A stretch of 64,000 nucleotides of DNA from Paractinoplanes aksuensis. GTDB lineage: Bacteria > Actinomycetota > Actinomycetes > Mycobacteriales > Micromonosporaceae. Every line of letters starts with the position of its first letter. The first letter of the stretch is position 1. Under the pieces are notes generated by a model that saw only the letters and a program-made list of their open reading frames with translations, had not been told where the DNA came from and made no database searches. Location: the NCBI RefSeq assembly GCF_024137025.1, contig NZ_JAMYJR010000041.1, positions 1 to 64,000 on the forward strand. The letters run 5' to 3'. A program made the translations under genes and the position numbers. Of the stretch, positions 41,256 through 49,557 are shown one piece after another.

Positions 41256-41917
41256 CGGGGTGTTGCGGTGGCTGTCGCGTGCAGGATGTGGTCGTTCGGG
41301 GTGGTTCGGGCGGTCAAGTGCCAGCCGAGCGGGGCTACGGCGGCCTGGAGGTCGGCGGGTTGCCAGAAGTGTTTGACCACGCGGAACTCGCGGCCGTCGT
41401 TGAGGGTGCGTTGCTGGATGTGGCCGGGTAGTTCGGTGTGGTGGTGGCTGTCGATCAGGAAGACGCGGCCCCGGGGGCGTAGGGCTGCGGCGACCTTGGC
41501 CCAGAACGCCGCGAAGTGGCCGGCCGGCACGTGGGACAGCCAGTAGCTGAAGAAGACGACGTCGAACGCGGACCTCGGTGGCTCCCAGCGGAAGAGGTCG
41601 GCCTGCTCGTAGCGCACGTGTGGGCCCAGGTCGCGGGCCCGGTTCAGGGTCAGGACGGCGGGGGACGCGTCGACGGCCAGGACTGTCGTGGCGTGCGGGG
41701 CCAGGCGGCGGGTCCACAGGCCGGTGCCGCAGGCGAGCTCCAGGACATCGCCGATCGGGGCGAAGTCGTCGAGGGCCTGTTCGGCCGCGGCCACGTCGGC
41801 GAACCAGCCGCGTTCCTCGTCCGGTGGCAGTGCGTAGCGGCCCTGGCGGTACCACCACTCGTCGTACTCGTTCGCTCGTGCCTGGTAGTAGGCGCGCTGC
41901 TCGTCGAGGAGGCCCAT
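41252..41917 (-). CDS. class I SAM-dependent methyltransferase
   Basis: A 221-aa methyltransferase of the class I (methyltransferase 11/25) type. It has an N-terminal cap (YYQARANEYDEWWYRQGRYA), motif I VLELACGTGLWTRRLAPHA near residue 59, motif II VLAVDASPAVLTLNRAR, and FDVVFFSYWLSHVPAGHFAA with ALRPRGRVFLIDS as motifs post-I/III. Small-molecule substrate unknown. The ATG at 41917 is preferred over an in-frame start at 41953 because TAGGTT lies just before it. It sits next to integrase and transposase debris. Confidence 0.85.
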   Translation of the reverse strand: MGLLDEQRAYYQARANEYDEWWYRQGRYALPPDEERGWFADVAAAEQALDDFAPIGDVLELACGTGLWTRRLAPHATTVLAVDASPAVLTLNRARDLGPHVRYEQADLFRWEPPRSAFDVVFFSYWLSHVPAGHFAAFWAKVAAALRPRGRVFLIDSHHHTELPGHIQQRTLNDGREFRVVKHFWQPADLQAAVAPLGWHLTARTTPNDHILHATATATPR

Positions 41918-41959
41918 GGCGTGAAACCTAGAGCTGTCCCCGGCGACCGCCAAGCTGTT

Positions 41960-42952
41960 TTACGGCTCGCGGAAGGAGCGCAGCACGCGGACCAGGAAGT
42001 AACCGCCGCCGCCGATGAGGAGCAGGCCGAAGGACACGGCGAGCATGCTGCCCAGGCTCATGCCGGACCGGGCGGCCTGGGCCTGCGGGGTCGCGGTGGT
42101 GGGCGGCGGGTAGTACCTGGCGGGAGCGTTGTCGACGCCGGGGGCCGCGGTCGTGGCGGGGAGGGTCGGCGCGGGAGCGGACGGTGCGAACCCCGCCGGT
42201 GGGGGCTGAGTCCCCGGCGTGTTGGTGGTGGGGGCGACGGGGTTCGGGGCCGGCGCGGAAGTGCAGCCGGCCGCGGGCGGGCGCCAGCTTCCGACGTACG
42301 TGGTGAAGGTGCTGACCCTGATCGTCAGCGAACCGTCGCGAGGGCCGCGGAGGGTGGTCGAGCGGCCGGGGGCCAGGCGGGTCAGGCGGCCGCCGGTCAG
42401 GAACGCGGCGCTGACGTTGGCCCCGGGGGCGTTGGTCAGGGTGGCCCGGTAGGAGCCGTCGCAGGCGCTGGTGAAAGTGACCGTGGGTTCGGGGGAGCAG
42501 TCGGAGGAGCCGCCCCGGTAGTGGGCCGGGGCGCCGGTGGAGCGGCTGCCGGAGACGCCCAGGGTCGCCGCGCCGTACGGGTTGTCGTCGCTGGTGACCT
42601 CGTCGAGCAGGCCGGTGCCGGTGATCGCGGTGACCCGGGTGCGGCAGGGCGGGACGACGACGTCGAGGCGGACCGTGCGGGACTTGGCCGTGAGCGTGGC
42701 GCTGTCGGTGGCGTACCGGAATTGGCCGCTGTCGCCGTCCGTGTACGAGATCAGCCCGAACGACTGGGACTGTCCGGCACAAAGCGGGCGTACGGCGGAG
42801 ATCGTTGCCTTGCCGGAGGCGCCGTCGAAAGTGTGGCGGTAGGTCGCCGAGGCGGCGGAAACGCAGGTGTCGGCGGCCGTGGCGGTAAGGGGCGCGCCGA
42901 GCACGCCCGCCAGCGTCGCCACCGCGGCGAACAGAATCCCAGACCGGCGCAT
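41960..42952 (-). CDS. cell-surface protein with signal peptide and C-terminal anchor helix
   Basis: A 330-aa exported protein: signal peptide MRRSGILFAAVATLAGVLGA (cleavage near TATA-ADT), two beta-rich domains with two disulphide-capable Cys pairs (about residues 30-130 and 145-235), a Pro/Thr-rich stalk (NPVAPTTNTPGTQPPPAG, PALP-TTAAPG) and a C-terminal transmembrane segment LAVSFGLLLIGGGGYFLVRV with a short basic tail. There is no LPxTG. The stalk suggests it spans the cell wall and is glycosylated. Function unknown. Confidence 0.65.
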   Translation of the reverse strand: MRRSGILFAAVATLAGVLGAPLTATAADTCVSAASATYRHTFDGASGKATISAVRPLCAGQSQSFGLISYTDGDSGQFRYATDSATLTAKSRTVRLDVVVPPCRTRVTAITGTGLLDEVTSDDNPYGAATLGVSGSRSTGAPAHYRGGSSDCSPEPTVTFTSACDGSYRATLTNAPGANVSAAFLTGGRLTRLAPGRSTTLRGPRDGSLTIRVSTFTTYVGSWRPPAAGCTSAPAPNPVAPTTNTPGTQPPPAGFAPSAPAPTLPATTAAPGVDNAPARYYPPPTTATPQAQAARSGMSLGSMLAVSFGLLLIGGGGYFLVRVLRSFREP

Positions 42953-43044
42953 ACAAACAACATCGGCCGATATCCGACTTGCTGAGCCAAAGCAGCGCGA
43001 CGACAACATTGAAGCCAAGCGACGGCTCGTTGCGAGTCGGGCAG

Positions 43045-43140
43045 CGGGCGGCCGAAAAGGGGCAGCGGGCGGCCAAGAGCGGCGGCGGTCGGCTGAAAGG
43101 CGGGCGGCTGAAGCGGGCGGCCAGCCCAACAGCAGGCGGG
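43045..43140. repeat. short GCGGGCGGC-type repeats
   Basis: Several imperfect copies of GCGGGCGGC(C/T) and CGGCGG, 15-30 bp apart, in the gap upstream of the surface-protein gene. It is low-complexity sequence; no function can be assigned. Confidence 0.5.
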
Positions 43141-43171
43141 CAAGGCCGGTGAGCAGAGCTGCAGAGACAGC

Positions 43172-43200
43172 GATGCCCCGGCCACCAAGGCCGGGGCATC
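43172..43200 (-). terminator. lipA terminator
   Basis: Hairpin GATGCCCCGGCC / GGCCGGGGCATC with a 5-nt loop, placed 8 bp after the lipA stop on the minus strand. Confidence 0.8.
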
Positions 43201-43207
43201 GGAAAAA

Positions 43208-44131
43208 TCAGCCGCGAGCTTCGAGCGCCTGCTTGTAGAGCCGCCCCGCCCGGTACGAAGACCGCACCAGCGGCCCGCTCATCACCCCGGCGAAGCCGAT
43301 CTGCTCGGCCTCTTCGCGCAGCTCGACGAACTCCTCGGGCTTGACCCACCGCTCGACCGGGTGGTGCCGCGGCGTCGGCCGCAGGTATTGCGTGATGGTG
43401 ATCAGCTCGCACCCGGCGCTGTGCAGGTCGCGCAGGGCCTGGGAGATCTCGGCCCGCTCCTCGCCCATGCCCAGGATCAGGTTGCTCTTGGTCACCAGGT
43501 CGGCCGCGCGGGCCTGGGTGATCACGTCGAGCGAGCGCTCGTAGCGGAACCCGGGCCGGATGCGCTTGAAGATGCGCGGCACCGTCTCGACGTTGTGGGC
43601 CAGCACCTCGGGCTCGGCCCCGAACACCTCGGCCAGCTGCGTCGGCTCGGCGTTGAAGTCGGGGATGAGCAGCTCGACGCCGCAGCCGGGCTGGAGCTTG
43701 TGGATCTGGCGGACCGTCTCGGCGTAGAGCCAGGCGCCGCCGTCGGGCAGGTCGTCGCGGGCCACGCCGGTGACCGTCGCGTACTTCAGGCCCATCGTGG
43801 CGACGGACTCGCCGACGCGGCGGGGCTCGTCGGCGTCGAACTCGGCCGGCTTGCCCGTGTCGATCTGGCAGAAGTCACAGCGCCGGGTGCACTGGTCGCC
43901 GCCGATGAGGAAGGTGGCCTCGCGGTCTTCCCAGCACTCGTAGATGTTGGGGCAACCGGCCTCTTGGCAGACCGTGTGCAGGCCCTCTTTCTGCACCAGA
44001 CCGCGCATCTGGGTGTATTCCGGGCCCATCTTGGCTTTGACCTTGATCCACGGCGGCTTCCGCTCGATGGGAGTTTCGGCGTTGCGCGCTTCGATGCGCA
44101 GCATGCGGCGGCCCTCGGGAGCAATAGTCAC
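43208..44131 (-). CDS. lipA: lipoyl synthase
   Basis: A 307-aa radical-SAM enzyme that inserts sulphurs into octanoyl groups on E2 and GcvH proteins. The auxiliary cluster ligands are in VCQEAGCPNIYEC and the radical SAM triad in CTRRCDFC; FLIGGDQCTRR, GLKYATVTGVARDDL and QYLRPTPRHHPVERWV are family signatures. The GTG at 44131 is 7 nt after a TAATCT hexamer (leaderless); an ATG at 44104 would omit the first nine codons. LipB, which makes its substrate, is encoded 5 kb away rather than adjacent. Confidence 0.96.
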   Translation of the reverse strand: MTIAPEGRRMLRIEARNAETPIERKPPWIKVKAKMGPEYTQMRGLVQKEGLHTVCQEAGCPNIYECWEDREATFLIGGDQCTRRCDFCQIDTGKPAEFDADEPRRVGESVATMGLKYATVTGVARDDLPDGGAWLYAETVRQIHKLQPGCGVELLIPDFNAEPTQLAEVFGAEPEVLAHNVETVPRIFKRIRPGFRYERSLDVITQARAADLVTKSNLILGMGEERAEISQALRDLHSAGCELITITQYLRPTPRHHPVERWVKPEEFVELREEAEQIGFAGVMSGPLVRSSYRAGRLYKQALEARG

Positions 44132-44265
44132 AGCCCCGAGATTACGCCTGTGTGGGTCTTTGCCTAGACAGGGGCGACGAGGCTCACGTGACACGAGGTG
44201 TGACGGCGCTCATATGAACCGGTTAAATTCCCTTTCCCGGCGTGGACGCCTGCTGTTAACGTCCG

Positions 44266-44487
44266 GCCCACGGCAGTGAGGGAACCGAGTAGCCCCCGTA
44301 ACGCCGGCCGAGAGAGCCACCGATCGCTGTGAAGGTGGCCCGCGCGCCGGGGCGTGAAGACACTCCTGAGCCGCAGCAACACAAGAGGCGCCGGTGAAAC
44401 GGCGCGAAGGTGTGGTGGCACCGCGAGGATCCCGCTCGCCCACGCCTCCCTGGGGCCGCGTTGCAGCTCTCAAGGAGGTCACCCGCC
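44266..44487 (+). promoter_or_regulatory. T-box leader controlling the AspRS gene, candidate AAC specifier
   Basis: The T-box sequence GGTGGCACCGCG is at 44414-44425. Its TGGC bulge would pair with an NCCA end whose discriminator base is G, as in tRNA-Asn and tRNA-Asp. Upstream lie Stem I-like elements (CAGTGAGGGAACC; GCCACC...GGTGGC hairpin at 44316-44338) and, on the 3' side, CAGCAACACAAG with AAC at 44378-44380 as candidate Asn specifier. Downstream, GCCTCCC (44454-44460) can pair with the SD AGGAGG (44473-44478), which suggests control of translation. The fold was judged by eye. Confidence 0.75.
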
Positions 44488-45753
44488 ATGCAACGCATCC
44501 TCTCGACCCAGCTCCGCGCGCACGTCGACCAGACGGTGACGATCGCGGGCTGGATCCATCGCCGCCGGCTGCTCAAGTCGGTGGCCTTCCTGATCCTGCG
44601 CGACGCCGAGGGCCTGAGCCAGGTCGTCGTGGCCGAGCCCGAGACCCGGGCCCAGCTCGAGGAACTCGCCGAGGAGAGCGTCGTCGAGGTGGTGGCCACG
44701 GTCACCGCCAACGAGCAGGCGCCGGGCGGCGTCGAGCTGACCGGCCCGAAGATCCGCGTGCTGTCCGCGGTCACCGCGCCGCTGCCGTTCGAGCTGCACC
44801 GGCCGGCGATCGGCGCGAGCCTGCCGACCCAGCTCGACCACGCCGCCCTGGCCCTGCGGCACCCGGCCCGGCGCTCGGCCCTGCGGGTCGCCGCGGCGGC
44901 CACGGCCGGCTTCCGGGCCGCGCTGAGCGAGCAGCGGTTCGTCGAGATCCAGACGCCCAAGATCGTCGCGTCGGCCACCGAGTCCGGGGCCGACGTCTTC
45001 GAGCTGGAGTACTTCGGACGGCCGGCCTATCTCGCCCAGTCGCCGCAGTTCTACAAGCAGCTGATGGTCGGCGTCTTCGAGCGGGTCTTCGAGGTCGGGC
45101 CGGTCTTCCGGGCCGAGCCCAGCGACACCGTGCGGCACCTGGCCCAGTACACGTCGCTGGACGCCGAGATGGGATTCATCGAGGACCATCGCGACGTGAT
45201 GAAGGCCCTGACCCGGACGCTGACCGTCATGATGGCCACGATCACCGCCCGCGCCCGGCTGGCGACCCCACGGGTGCCCTCGGAGATCCCGGCCGTGCAC
45301 TTCAGCGAGGCCCTGCGGATCGCCGGGGCGCCCGCCGACGAGCCCGACCTGGCGCCGGCCCACGAGCGGGCGCTGGGGGAGTGGGCGCTGCGCGAGCACG
45401 GATCCGACTTCGTCTACGTCACCGGTTATCCCATGCGCAAGCGGCCGTTCTACACGCATCCGGACCCGGCCGACCCGGCGTACTCGAACGGTTTCGACCT
45501 GCTCTTCCGAGGGCTGGAGATCGTGACCGGTGGGCAGCGTCTGCACCGCTACGAGGACTACGTGGCGGCGCTCGGCCGGGCCGGTGAGCCGCTGGAGCCG
45601 TACGCCGGATATCTCGACGGTTTTCGCTACGGGATGCCGCCGCACGGCGGGTGGGCGATCGGTCTCGAGCGTTTCGTCGCGCGGCTGACCGGAACGGCTA
45701 ACGTGCGTGAGGTGACGGCCTTCCCGAGAGACCTCAACCGGGTCATCCCGTAG
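44488..45753 (+). CDS. aspS2: archaeal-type aspartate--tRNA(Asn/Asp) ligase (non-discriminating)
   Basis: A 421-aa class IIb synthetase: N-terminal OB anticodon-binding domain (VTIAGWIHRRRLLKSVAFLIL) and a catalytic core with class II motifs FVEIQTPKIVASATESGADV, VFEVGPVFRAEPSDTVRHL (motif 2) and GGWAIGLERFVARLTG (motif 3). Length and sequence are of the archaeal/non-discriminating type, much shorter than the ~590-aa bacterial AspRS. Such enzymes charge tRNA-Asn with Asp for GatCAB amidation. The Asn T-box upstream agrees with this. Start ATG has AAGGAGGT 10 nt upstream. Confidence 0.9.
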   Translation: MQRILSTQLRAHVDQTVTIAGWIHRRRLLKSVAFLILRDAEGLSQVVVAEPETRAQLEELAEESVVEVVATVTANEQAPGGVELTGPKIRVLSAVTAPLPFELHRPAIGASLPTQLDHAALALRHPARRSALRVAAAATAGFRAALSEQRFVEIQTPKIVASATESGADVFELEYFGRPAYLAQSPQFYKQLMVGVFERVFEVGPVFRAEPSDTVRHLAQYTSLDAEMGFIEDHRDVMKALTRTLTVMMATITARARLATPRVPSEIPAVHFSEALRIAGAPADEPDLAPAHERALGEWALREHGSDFVYVTGYPMRKRPFYTHPDPADPAYSNGFDLLFRGLEIVTGGQRLHRYEDYVAALGRAGEPLEPYAGYLDGFRYGMPPHGGWAIGLERFVARLTGTANVREVTAFPRDLNRVIP

Positions 45754-45755
45754 CG

Positions 45756-46934
45756 ATGACGATCGACCTCGACGTCGCGCCCGCCGCTCCTGACCGGCGG
45801 CGTGCGGGGCGTACGAGGTCCGGCCCGTTCGTGGTGGCGGCGCTGGTGCTCGCGCTGGTCGCGGCCTCGGCGCCGCCCTCGTACGCCGCTGTGCTCACGC
45901 CCGTGCTCGAGGGCGACGGCCGCGAGATCACGGGCAGCGTGCTCACCGCGACGGCCATCTTCACCCAGCACGGCGGGCCGGGCGACGAGTCGTCGGACGT
46001 CTGGGCCCGGCCGATCGATCCCGGTGGCCCGGAATGGATCACCAAGGTGTCCGGCCCGGGCACCGGCCTGTGGCTCGACCGGTCGGGCTCGGTGCTGGTC
46101 AGCGAGTCCGGTGACCAGGGCGAGAAGACCTTCCTGGACGCGCGGACCGGTCACACGCTGTGGCGGACCGGGCAGTACTCGTCGGTGCGGCCGGTCGGCG
46201 CCGCCGTCACCGACTGGGTGCCGCCCGGGCTGCTGCGGCTACGCGACGTGACGACGGGCCGGGTGCTCTGGTCGCACCCGGCGCGGGCCTTCACCGTCGA
46301 CCAGCAGCAGCGGTACGTGATCGTCTTCGACGGGCGGCGCCGGCCGACCGTGCTCGCCGCAGCCGACGGCCGGGTGGTCGCCCGCTCGGACCGGCTGGAC
46401 TTCGAGTGGAGCGCCGACCTGCCGTCGCCGTACGTGCCCGTCCGGCCGATCGGCGACAGCCTCGTCGCGGTCGGCCCGACCGCCATCACGGCCTACCGGC
46501 TCACCGACCTGTCCCCGCGGTGGCGCACGACGATCGCCCGCCCGGCCGTCGTGACCGGCTGCGGCGGCCGGATCTGCGCGTTCTCCGACGATGGCCTGAC
46601 CGTCCTCGACGCGGTCTCCGGCGCCGCGCGCTGGGCCGGCGAGCGGTGGCGCAGCCTGGCCGGCGACATCCTGACCGACGACACCGGCCGGGCCGCCCGG
46701 GTCGACCTGGCCACCGGCCGCGTCCGGGCCGAGCTGGGCCGGGGCGACGTTCTCGGCGATCTGCAACTCATCGGCGCCGGCGGTGAACGCACCCTGGTCC
46801 GCCGGCTGACCGACGGGCGCGTGCTCGGTGAGGCGACCCGGGTCGCGGCCGGCGCGTGCACCGCCGCCGCCGACCTGCTGGCCTGCCGTACCACTGACGC
46901 CCGGTTCCGCGTGTGGCGCGTCGGCCGGGCGTAG
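45756..46934 (+). CDS. membrane-anchored PQQ-like beta-propeller protein (copy 1)
   Basis: A 392-aa protein with a short cytoplasmic start, one helix (FVVAALVLALVAASAPPSYA) and an outer domain of PQQ-type WD-like blades: KTFLDARTGHTLWRTG, RLRDVTTGRVLWSHPARAF, AYRLTDLSPRWRTTI, LTVLDAVSGAARWAGERWRS. A Cys pair is present in VTGCGGRICAFSDDG. The next gene encodes a paralogue with the same layout. Function unknown; propellers of this type serve as scaffolds or sensors. It starts 2 bp after the AspRS gene, so it may share its T-box-controlled message. Confidence 0.7.
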   Translation: MTIDLDVAPAAPDRRRAGRTRSGPFVVAALVLALVAASAPPSYAAVLTPVLEGDGREITGSVLTATAIFTQHGGPGDESSDVWARPIDPGGPEWITKVSGPGTGLWLDRSGSVLVSESGDQGEKTFLDARTGHTLWRTGQYSSVRPVGAAVTDWVPPGLLRLRDVTTGRVLWSHPARAFTVDQQQRYVIVFDGRRRPTVLAAADGRVVARSDRLDFEWSADLPSPYVPVRPIGDSLVAVGPTAITAYRLTDLSPRWRTTIARPAVVTGCGGRICAFSDDGLTVLDAVSGAARWAGERWRSLAGDILTDDTGRAARVDLATGRVRAELGRGDVLGDLQLIGAGGERTLVRRLTDGRVLGEATRVAAGACTAAADLLACRTTDARFRVWRVGRA

Positions 46935-46945
46935 AGTCCGGTCCC

Positions 46946-48082
46946 GTGCTGATCGAACTCGACGCCGCCCCGGTCCCGAACCCGAGCCCGCCCCGGGCCC
47001 GGCGGCCGGTCCGGTACTGGGTCGCGGCCGTGGTCGCGCTGGTGCTGGCCCTGGTCGGCGGGGCCGCCGGGCCGGACCGGGCGGCCGAGGTCACCGAGGT
47101 GATGACCGTCGAGGGCCAGGGCACCGTGACCAGCCTGCTGACGAGCGAGGCGCTCTACCTCGTGCGGACCGACGGGCGGATCGAGGCCAGGCCACTGTGC
47201 GACAAGTGTCCGGAGTGGACGTCACGAGCGGCGGCGGCGGGACAGCGCCTGACGGTGGCCGAGGGCGACACGCTCATCCTCGACGGCAACGAGACGGGCG
47301 AGGTGTACTTCCTCGACGCCCGTACGGGTGCGTTGCGGTGGCGCCTGTCGGAGGCGCTGGCCGTCGACCCGCTGGGCTCGCTGGTCGCCGCGTGGAACTT
47401 CGAGAAGCACGTCCTGCAGATGCGGGACCTGCGCACCGGGCGCACCCTCTGGTCGCGGCCGGCCTACAACTACACGGCCGATCAGGCGTACGCGGTGATC
47501 CTCGACGAGGCGGGCGGGGCCACCGTCTACGACGCCGCGAGCGGCGAGGAGCGCACGCCCCGCCACGACCTCGGCCTGCCCGACCCGGCCGCCCGGCTCG
47601 TCGGGGAGCGGCTCATCCTGCTGGGCGGCAGCTACGTGGCCGCGTACCGCCGCGACGGCCTGTCCCGTGAGTGGATCACACCCGTGCCCGCGACGTACGG
47701 CGTCGTCCCGTGCGACGGCCTGCTGTGCGCGTTCGGCGGCGAGGGACTGACCGTGCTCGACCCGGCCGGCGGGAAGATCCGCTGGGCCGGCCGCACGTGG
47801 CAGGGCCTGGGCGCGGGCGACGTCCTGATGGAGGAGGGCGGCCGCACCGCCGTCGTCGACTTCGCCACCGGCCGGGTCGAGCGCGAGCTCGGCCGCTCGG
47901 CCCCGGTCGGCGACTGGCAGCTGTTCCCCGAACCCGGGCGTACGTCGGTGATCGCCCTGGCCGACGGCCGCGTCCGCGGCACGCTGCCGCTGGTGCTGCC
48001 GGGCGCCTGCAGCGCGGCCGGCCGCTACCTGGCCTGCGAGACGCCCGACGTCACGTACACGGTGTGGCGGCTGCCAGGCTGA
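46946..48082 (+). CDS. membrane-anchored PQQ-like beta-propeller protein (copy 2)
   Basis: A 378-aa paralogue of the preceding protein: one helix (YWVAAVVALVLALVGGAAG) and propeller blades EVYFLDARTGALRWRLS, QMRDLRTGRTLWSRPAYNYT, AYRRDGLSREWITPV, LTVLDPAGGKIRWAGRTWQG, with the matching Cys pair VPCDGLLCAFGG plus LCDKCPEW. Start is GTG 46946, 8 nt after TAGAGT (leaderless), so it has its own promoter. The end overlaps the convergent VOC gene by 32 bp. Function unknown. Confidence 0.7.
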   Translation: MLIELDAAPVPNPSPPRARRPVRYWVAAVVALVLALVGGAAGPDRAAEVTEVMTVEGQGTVTSLLTSEALYLVRTDGRIEARPLCDKCPEWTSRAAAAGQRLTVAEGDTLILDGNETGEVYFLDARTGALRWRLSEALAVDPLGSLVAAWNFEKHVLQMRDLRTGRTLWSRPAYNYTADQAYAVILDEAGGATVYDAASGEERTPRHDLGLPDPAARLVGERLILLGGSYVAAYRRDGLSREWITPVPATYGVVPCDGLLCAFGGEGLTVLDPAGGKIRWAGRTWQGLGAGDVLMEEGGRTAVVDFATGRVERELGRSAPVGDWQLFPEPGRTSVIALADGRVRGTLPLVLPGACSAAGRYLACETPDVTYTVWRLPG

Positions 48083-48737
48083 ACTGGTTGCCGTCCGGGT
48101 CGGCCAGGTCGACCGTGCCGTCGGCGCCGTCGCCGAGCCGGGTGGCCCCGAGGGCGATCAGCCGCTCGACCTCGGTCCGCTGATCCGCGCCGACCGCTGT
48201 CAGGACGAACCGCTGACGGTTGGGTTGCTCGTTCGGGGCCACGGGCGGCCCGCCCCAGGCGACCTTCGTGCCGCCCCGCGGCGACTGGATCGCGGTCTCC
48301 TCGTCGGAGTCCCAGACCAGCGGCCAGCCCAGCGCCTCGGCCCAGAACAGGCCCACGGCCCGGGTGCCGTCGCAGGCCAGCTCGCCCAGGAAGCCGGTGC
48401 CGGCCAGGTAGGCGTTGCCCGGCTCGATCACGTCGAACTCGTAGCCGGCCGGGTCGGCCAGCACGACGTGACCCTCCTCGGGGCGCTGCCCGACGTCGAG
48501 GGGCCGGGCCCCGAGCTCGAGCGCCCGGGCCACCGTACGCTGCTGGTCATCGAGGTCGCTGCTGGTCAGGTGCAGGTGGATGCGGTTGTGCCCGAGCGCA
48601 CCGTCGCGGCCGGGAACGAACCGCAGACCGAGCTGAGTGTCGTCGGCCGGGCGAAGGGCGAGCAGGGCAGCCCAGAACCGAGCCGCCCGTTCCGGCTCGC
48701 GCGCCTCGTAGGTCACCGCGATCAGCGAGGACGGCAT
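48051..48737 (-). CDS. VOC-family protein with two glyoxalase-like domains
   Basis: A 228-aa protein with two vicinal-oxygen-chelate modules: residues 1-110 (IAVTYEAREPERAARFWAAL ... VVLADPAGYEFDVIEP) and 111-228 (AVGLFWAEALGWPLVW ... VDLADPDGNQFSLA). It matches the Glyoxalase_6 type, usually of unknown substrate. It is the last gene of the lipB operon, 1 bp after the DUF5808 stop. Confidence 0.85.
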   Translation of the reverse strand: MPSSLIAVTYEAREPERAARFWAALLALRPADDTQLGLRFVPGRDGALGHNRIHLHLTSSDLDDQQRTVARALELGARPLDVGQRPEEGHVVLADPAGYEFDVIEPGNAYLAGTGFLGELACDGTRAVGLFWAEALGWPLVWDSDEETAIQSPRGGTKVAWGGPPVAPNEQPNRQRFVLTAVGADQRTEVERLIALGATRLGDGADGTVDLADPDGNQFSLAAATPCT

Positions 48738-48738
48738 G

Positions 48739-48903
48739 TCAGGACAGCACCGCGATGGTCATGCCGATGACGATCGCGGCCGGGATGATCGTGGTGGAGA
48801 CCAGGATCACCCACGCGATGGGGTGCCCGAAGTTCAGGGACACCCCGCCGCCGCGCTTGGGGACGAAGATCCGTTTGTCGGCCGGGTCCCGGTAAAGAGC
48901 CAT
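48739..48903 (-). CDS. DUF5808-type single-helix membrane protein
   Basis: A 54-aa protein: MALYRDPADKRIFVPKRGGG, VSLNFGHPIAWVI and a helix (VSTTIIPAAIVIGMTIAVLS). It is a second DUF5808 member (see 30866-31033). Its ATG overlaps the lipB stop by TGATG, giving translational coupling. Function unknown. Confidence 0.8.
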   Translation of the reverse strand: MALYRDPADKRIFVPKRGGGVSLNFGHPIAWVILVSTTIIPAAIVIGMTIAVLS

Positions 48904-49538
48904 CAGAGCAGGGTAGTGAGGTGCTTCTCGACGACCGGCAGCACCTCGGCCACCGTGACGTCGCGGCCCAGCTCGGCGCTCAGCGAGGTGACACCCGCGT
49001 CGCGGATGCCGCACGGCGTGAAGCGGTCGAAGTTGGCCAGGTCGCAGTTCGCGTTGACGGCGAAGCCGTGCTGGGTCACCCCGCGCGCGACCCGGATGCC
49101 GATCGCGGCGATCTTGCGGTCGGGGCCGCGCTCGTCGGCCAGGACCCAGGCGCCGCTGCGGCCCTTGATGTCGCTGCGGGCCGCGGTCACGCCGAACTCG
49201 GCGCAGACGTCGATCAGCATCTGCTCGGTGCGCCGCACGTAGGCCACCACGTCGATCGGGTCGGCCAGCTTGAGGATCGGGTAGCCGACCAGCTGCCCCG
49301 GGCCGTGCCAGGTGATCTTGCCGCCGCGGTCGACCTCGACCACCGGGGTGCCGTCGATCGGCAGGTCGGCGGGCTCGGTGCGCTTGCCGGCGGTGAGGAC
49401 GCTGGGGTGTTCCAGCAGCAGGACCGTGTCGGGCCGGGTGCCGTCGGCCACGGCGTCGTGCAGGCGCCGCTGCTCGTCCCAGGCCTCGCGATAGTCGACC
49501 AGGCCGGGCCGCAGGACGGTGAGCGTGGAAGTTGTCAC
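48903..49538 (-). CDS. lipB: octanoyltransferase
   Basis: A 211-aa enzyme transferring the octanoyl group from acyl carrier protein to lipoyl domains, the substrate of LipA. Family motifs are LLLEHPSVLTAGKRTEPADL, DRGGKITWHGPGQLVGYPIL, IAAIGIRVARGVTQHGFAVN (Lys-adjacent) and FTPCGIRDAGVTSL with the catalytic Cys. GTG 49538 is preferred; GTG 49547 is in frame. It follows the membrane protein gene after 19 bp. Confidence 0.95.
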   Translation of the reverse strand: MTTSTLTVLRPGLVDYREAWDEQRRLHDAVADGTRPDTVLLLEHPSVLTAGKRTEPADLPIDGTPVVEVDRGGKITWHGPGQLVGYPILKLADPIDVVAYVRRTEQMLIDVCAEFGVTAARSDIKGRSGAWVLADERGPDRKIAAIGIRVARGVTQHGFAVNANCDLANFDRFTPCGIRDAGVTSLSAELGRDVTVAEVLPVVEKHLTTLL

Positions 49539-49557
49539 GCGTCCCACGGTAGTCCCC

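Noticed and set aside
41127..41858. A 243-codon frame antisense in phase to the methyltransferase strand
   Set aside because: It is the +1 frame of the methyltransferase; only its last 42 codons, after the methyltransferase stop, have any case and are listed separately with low confidence.
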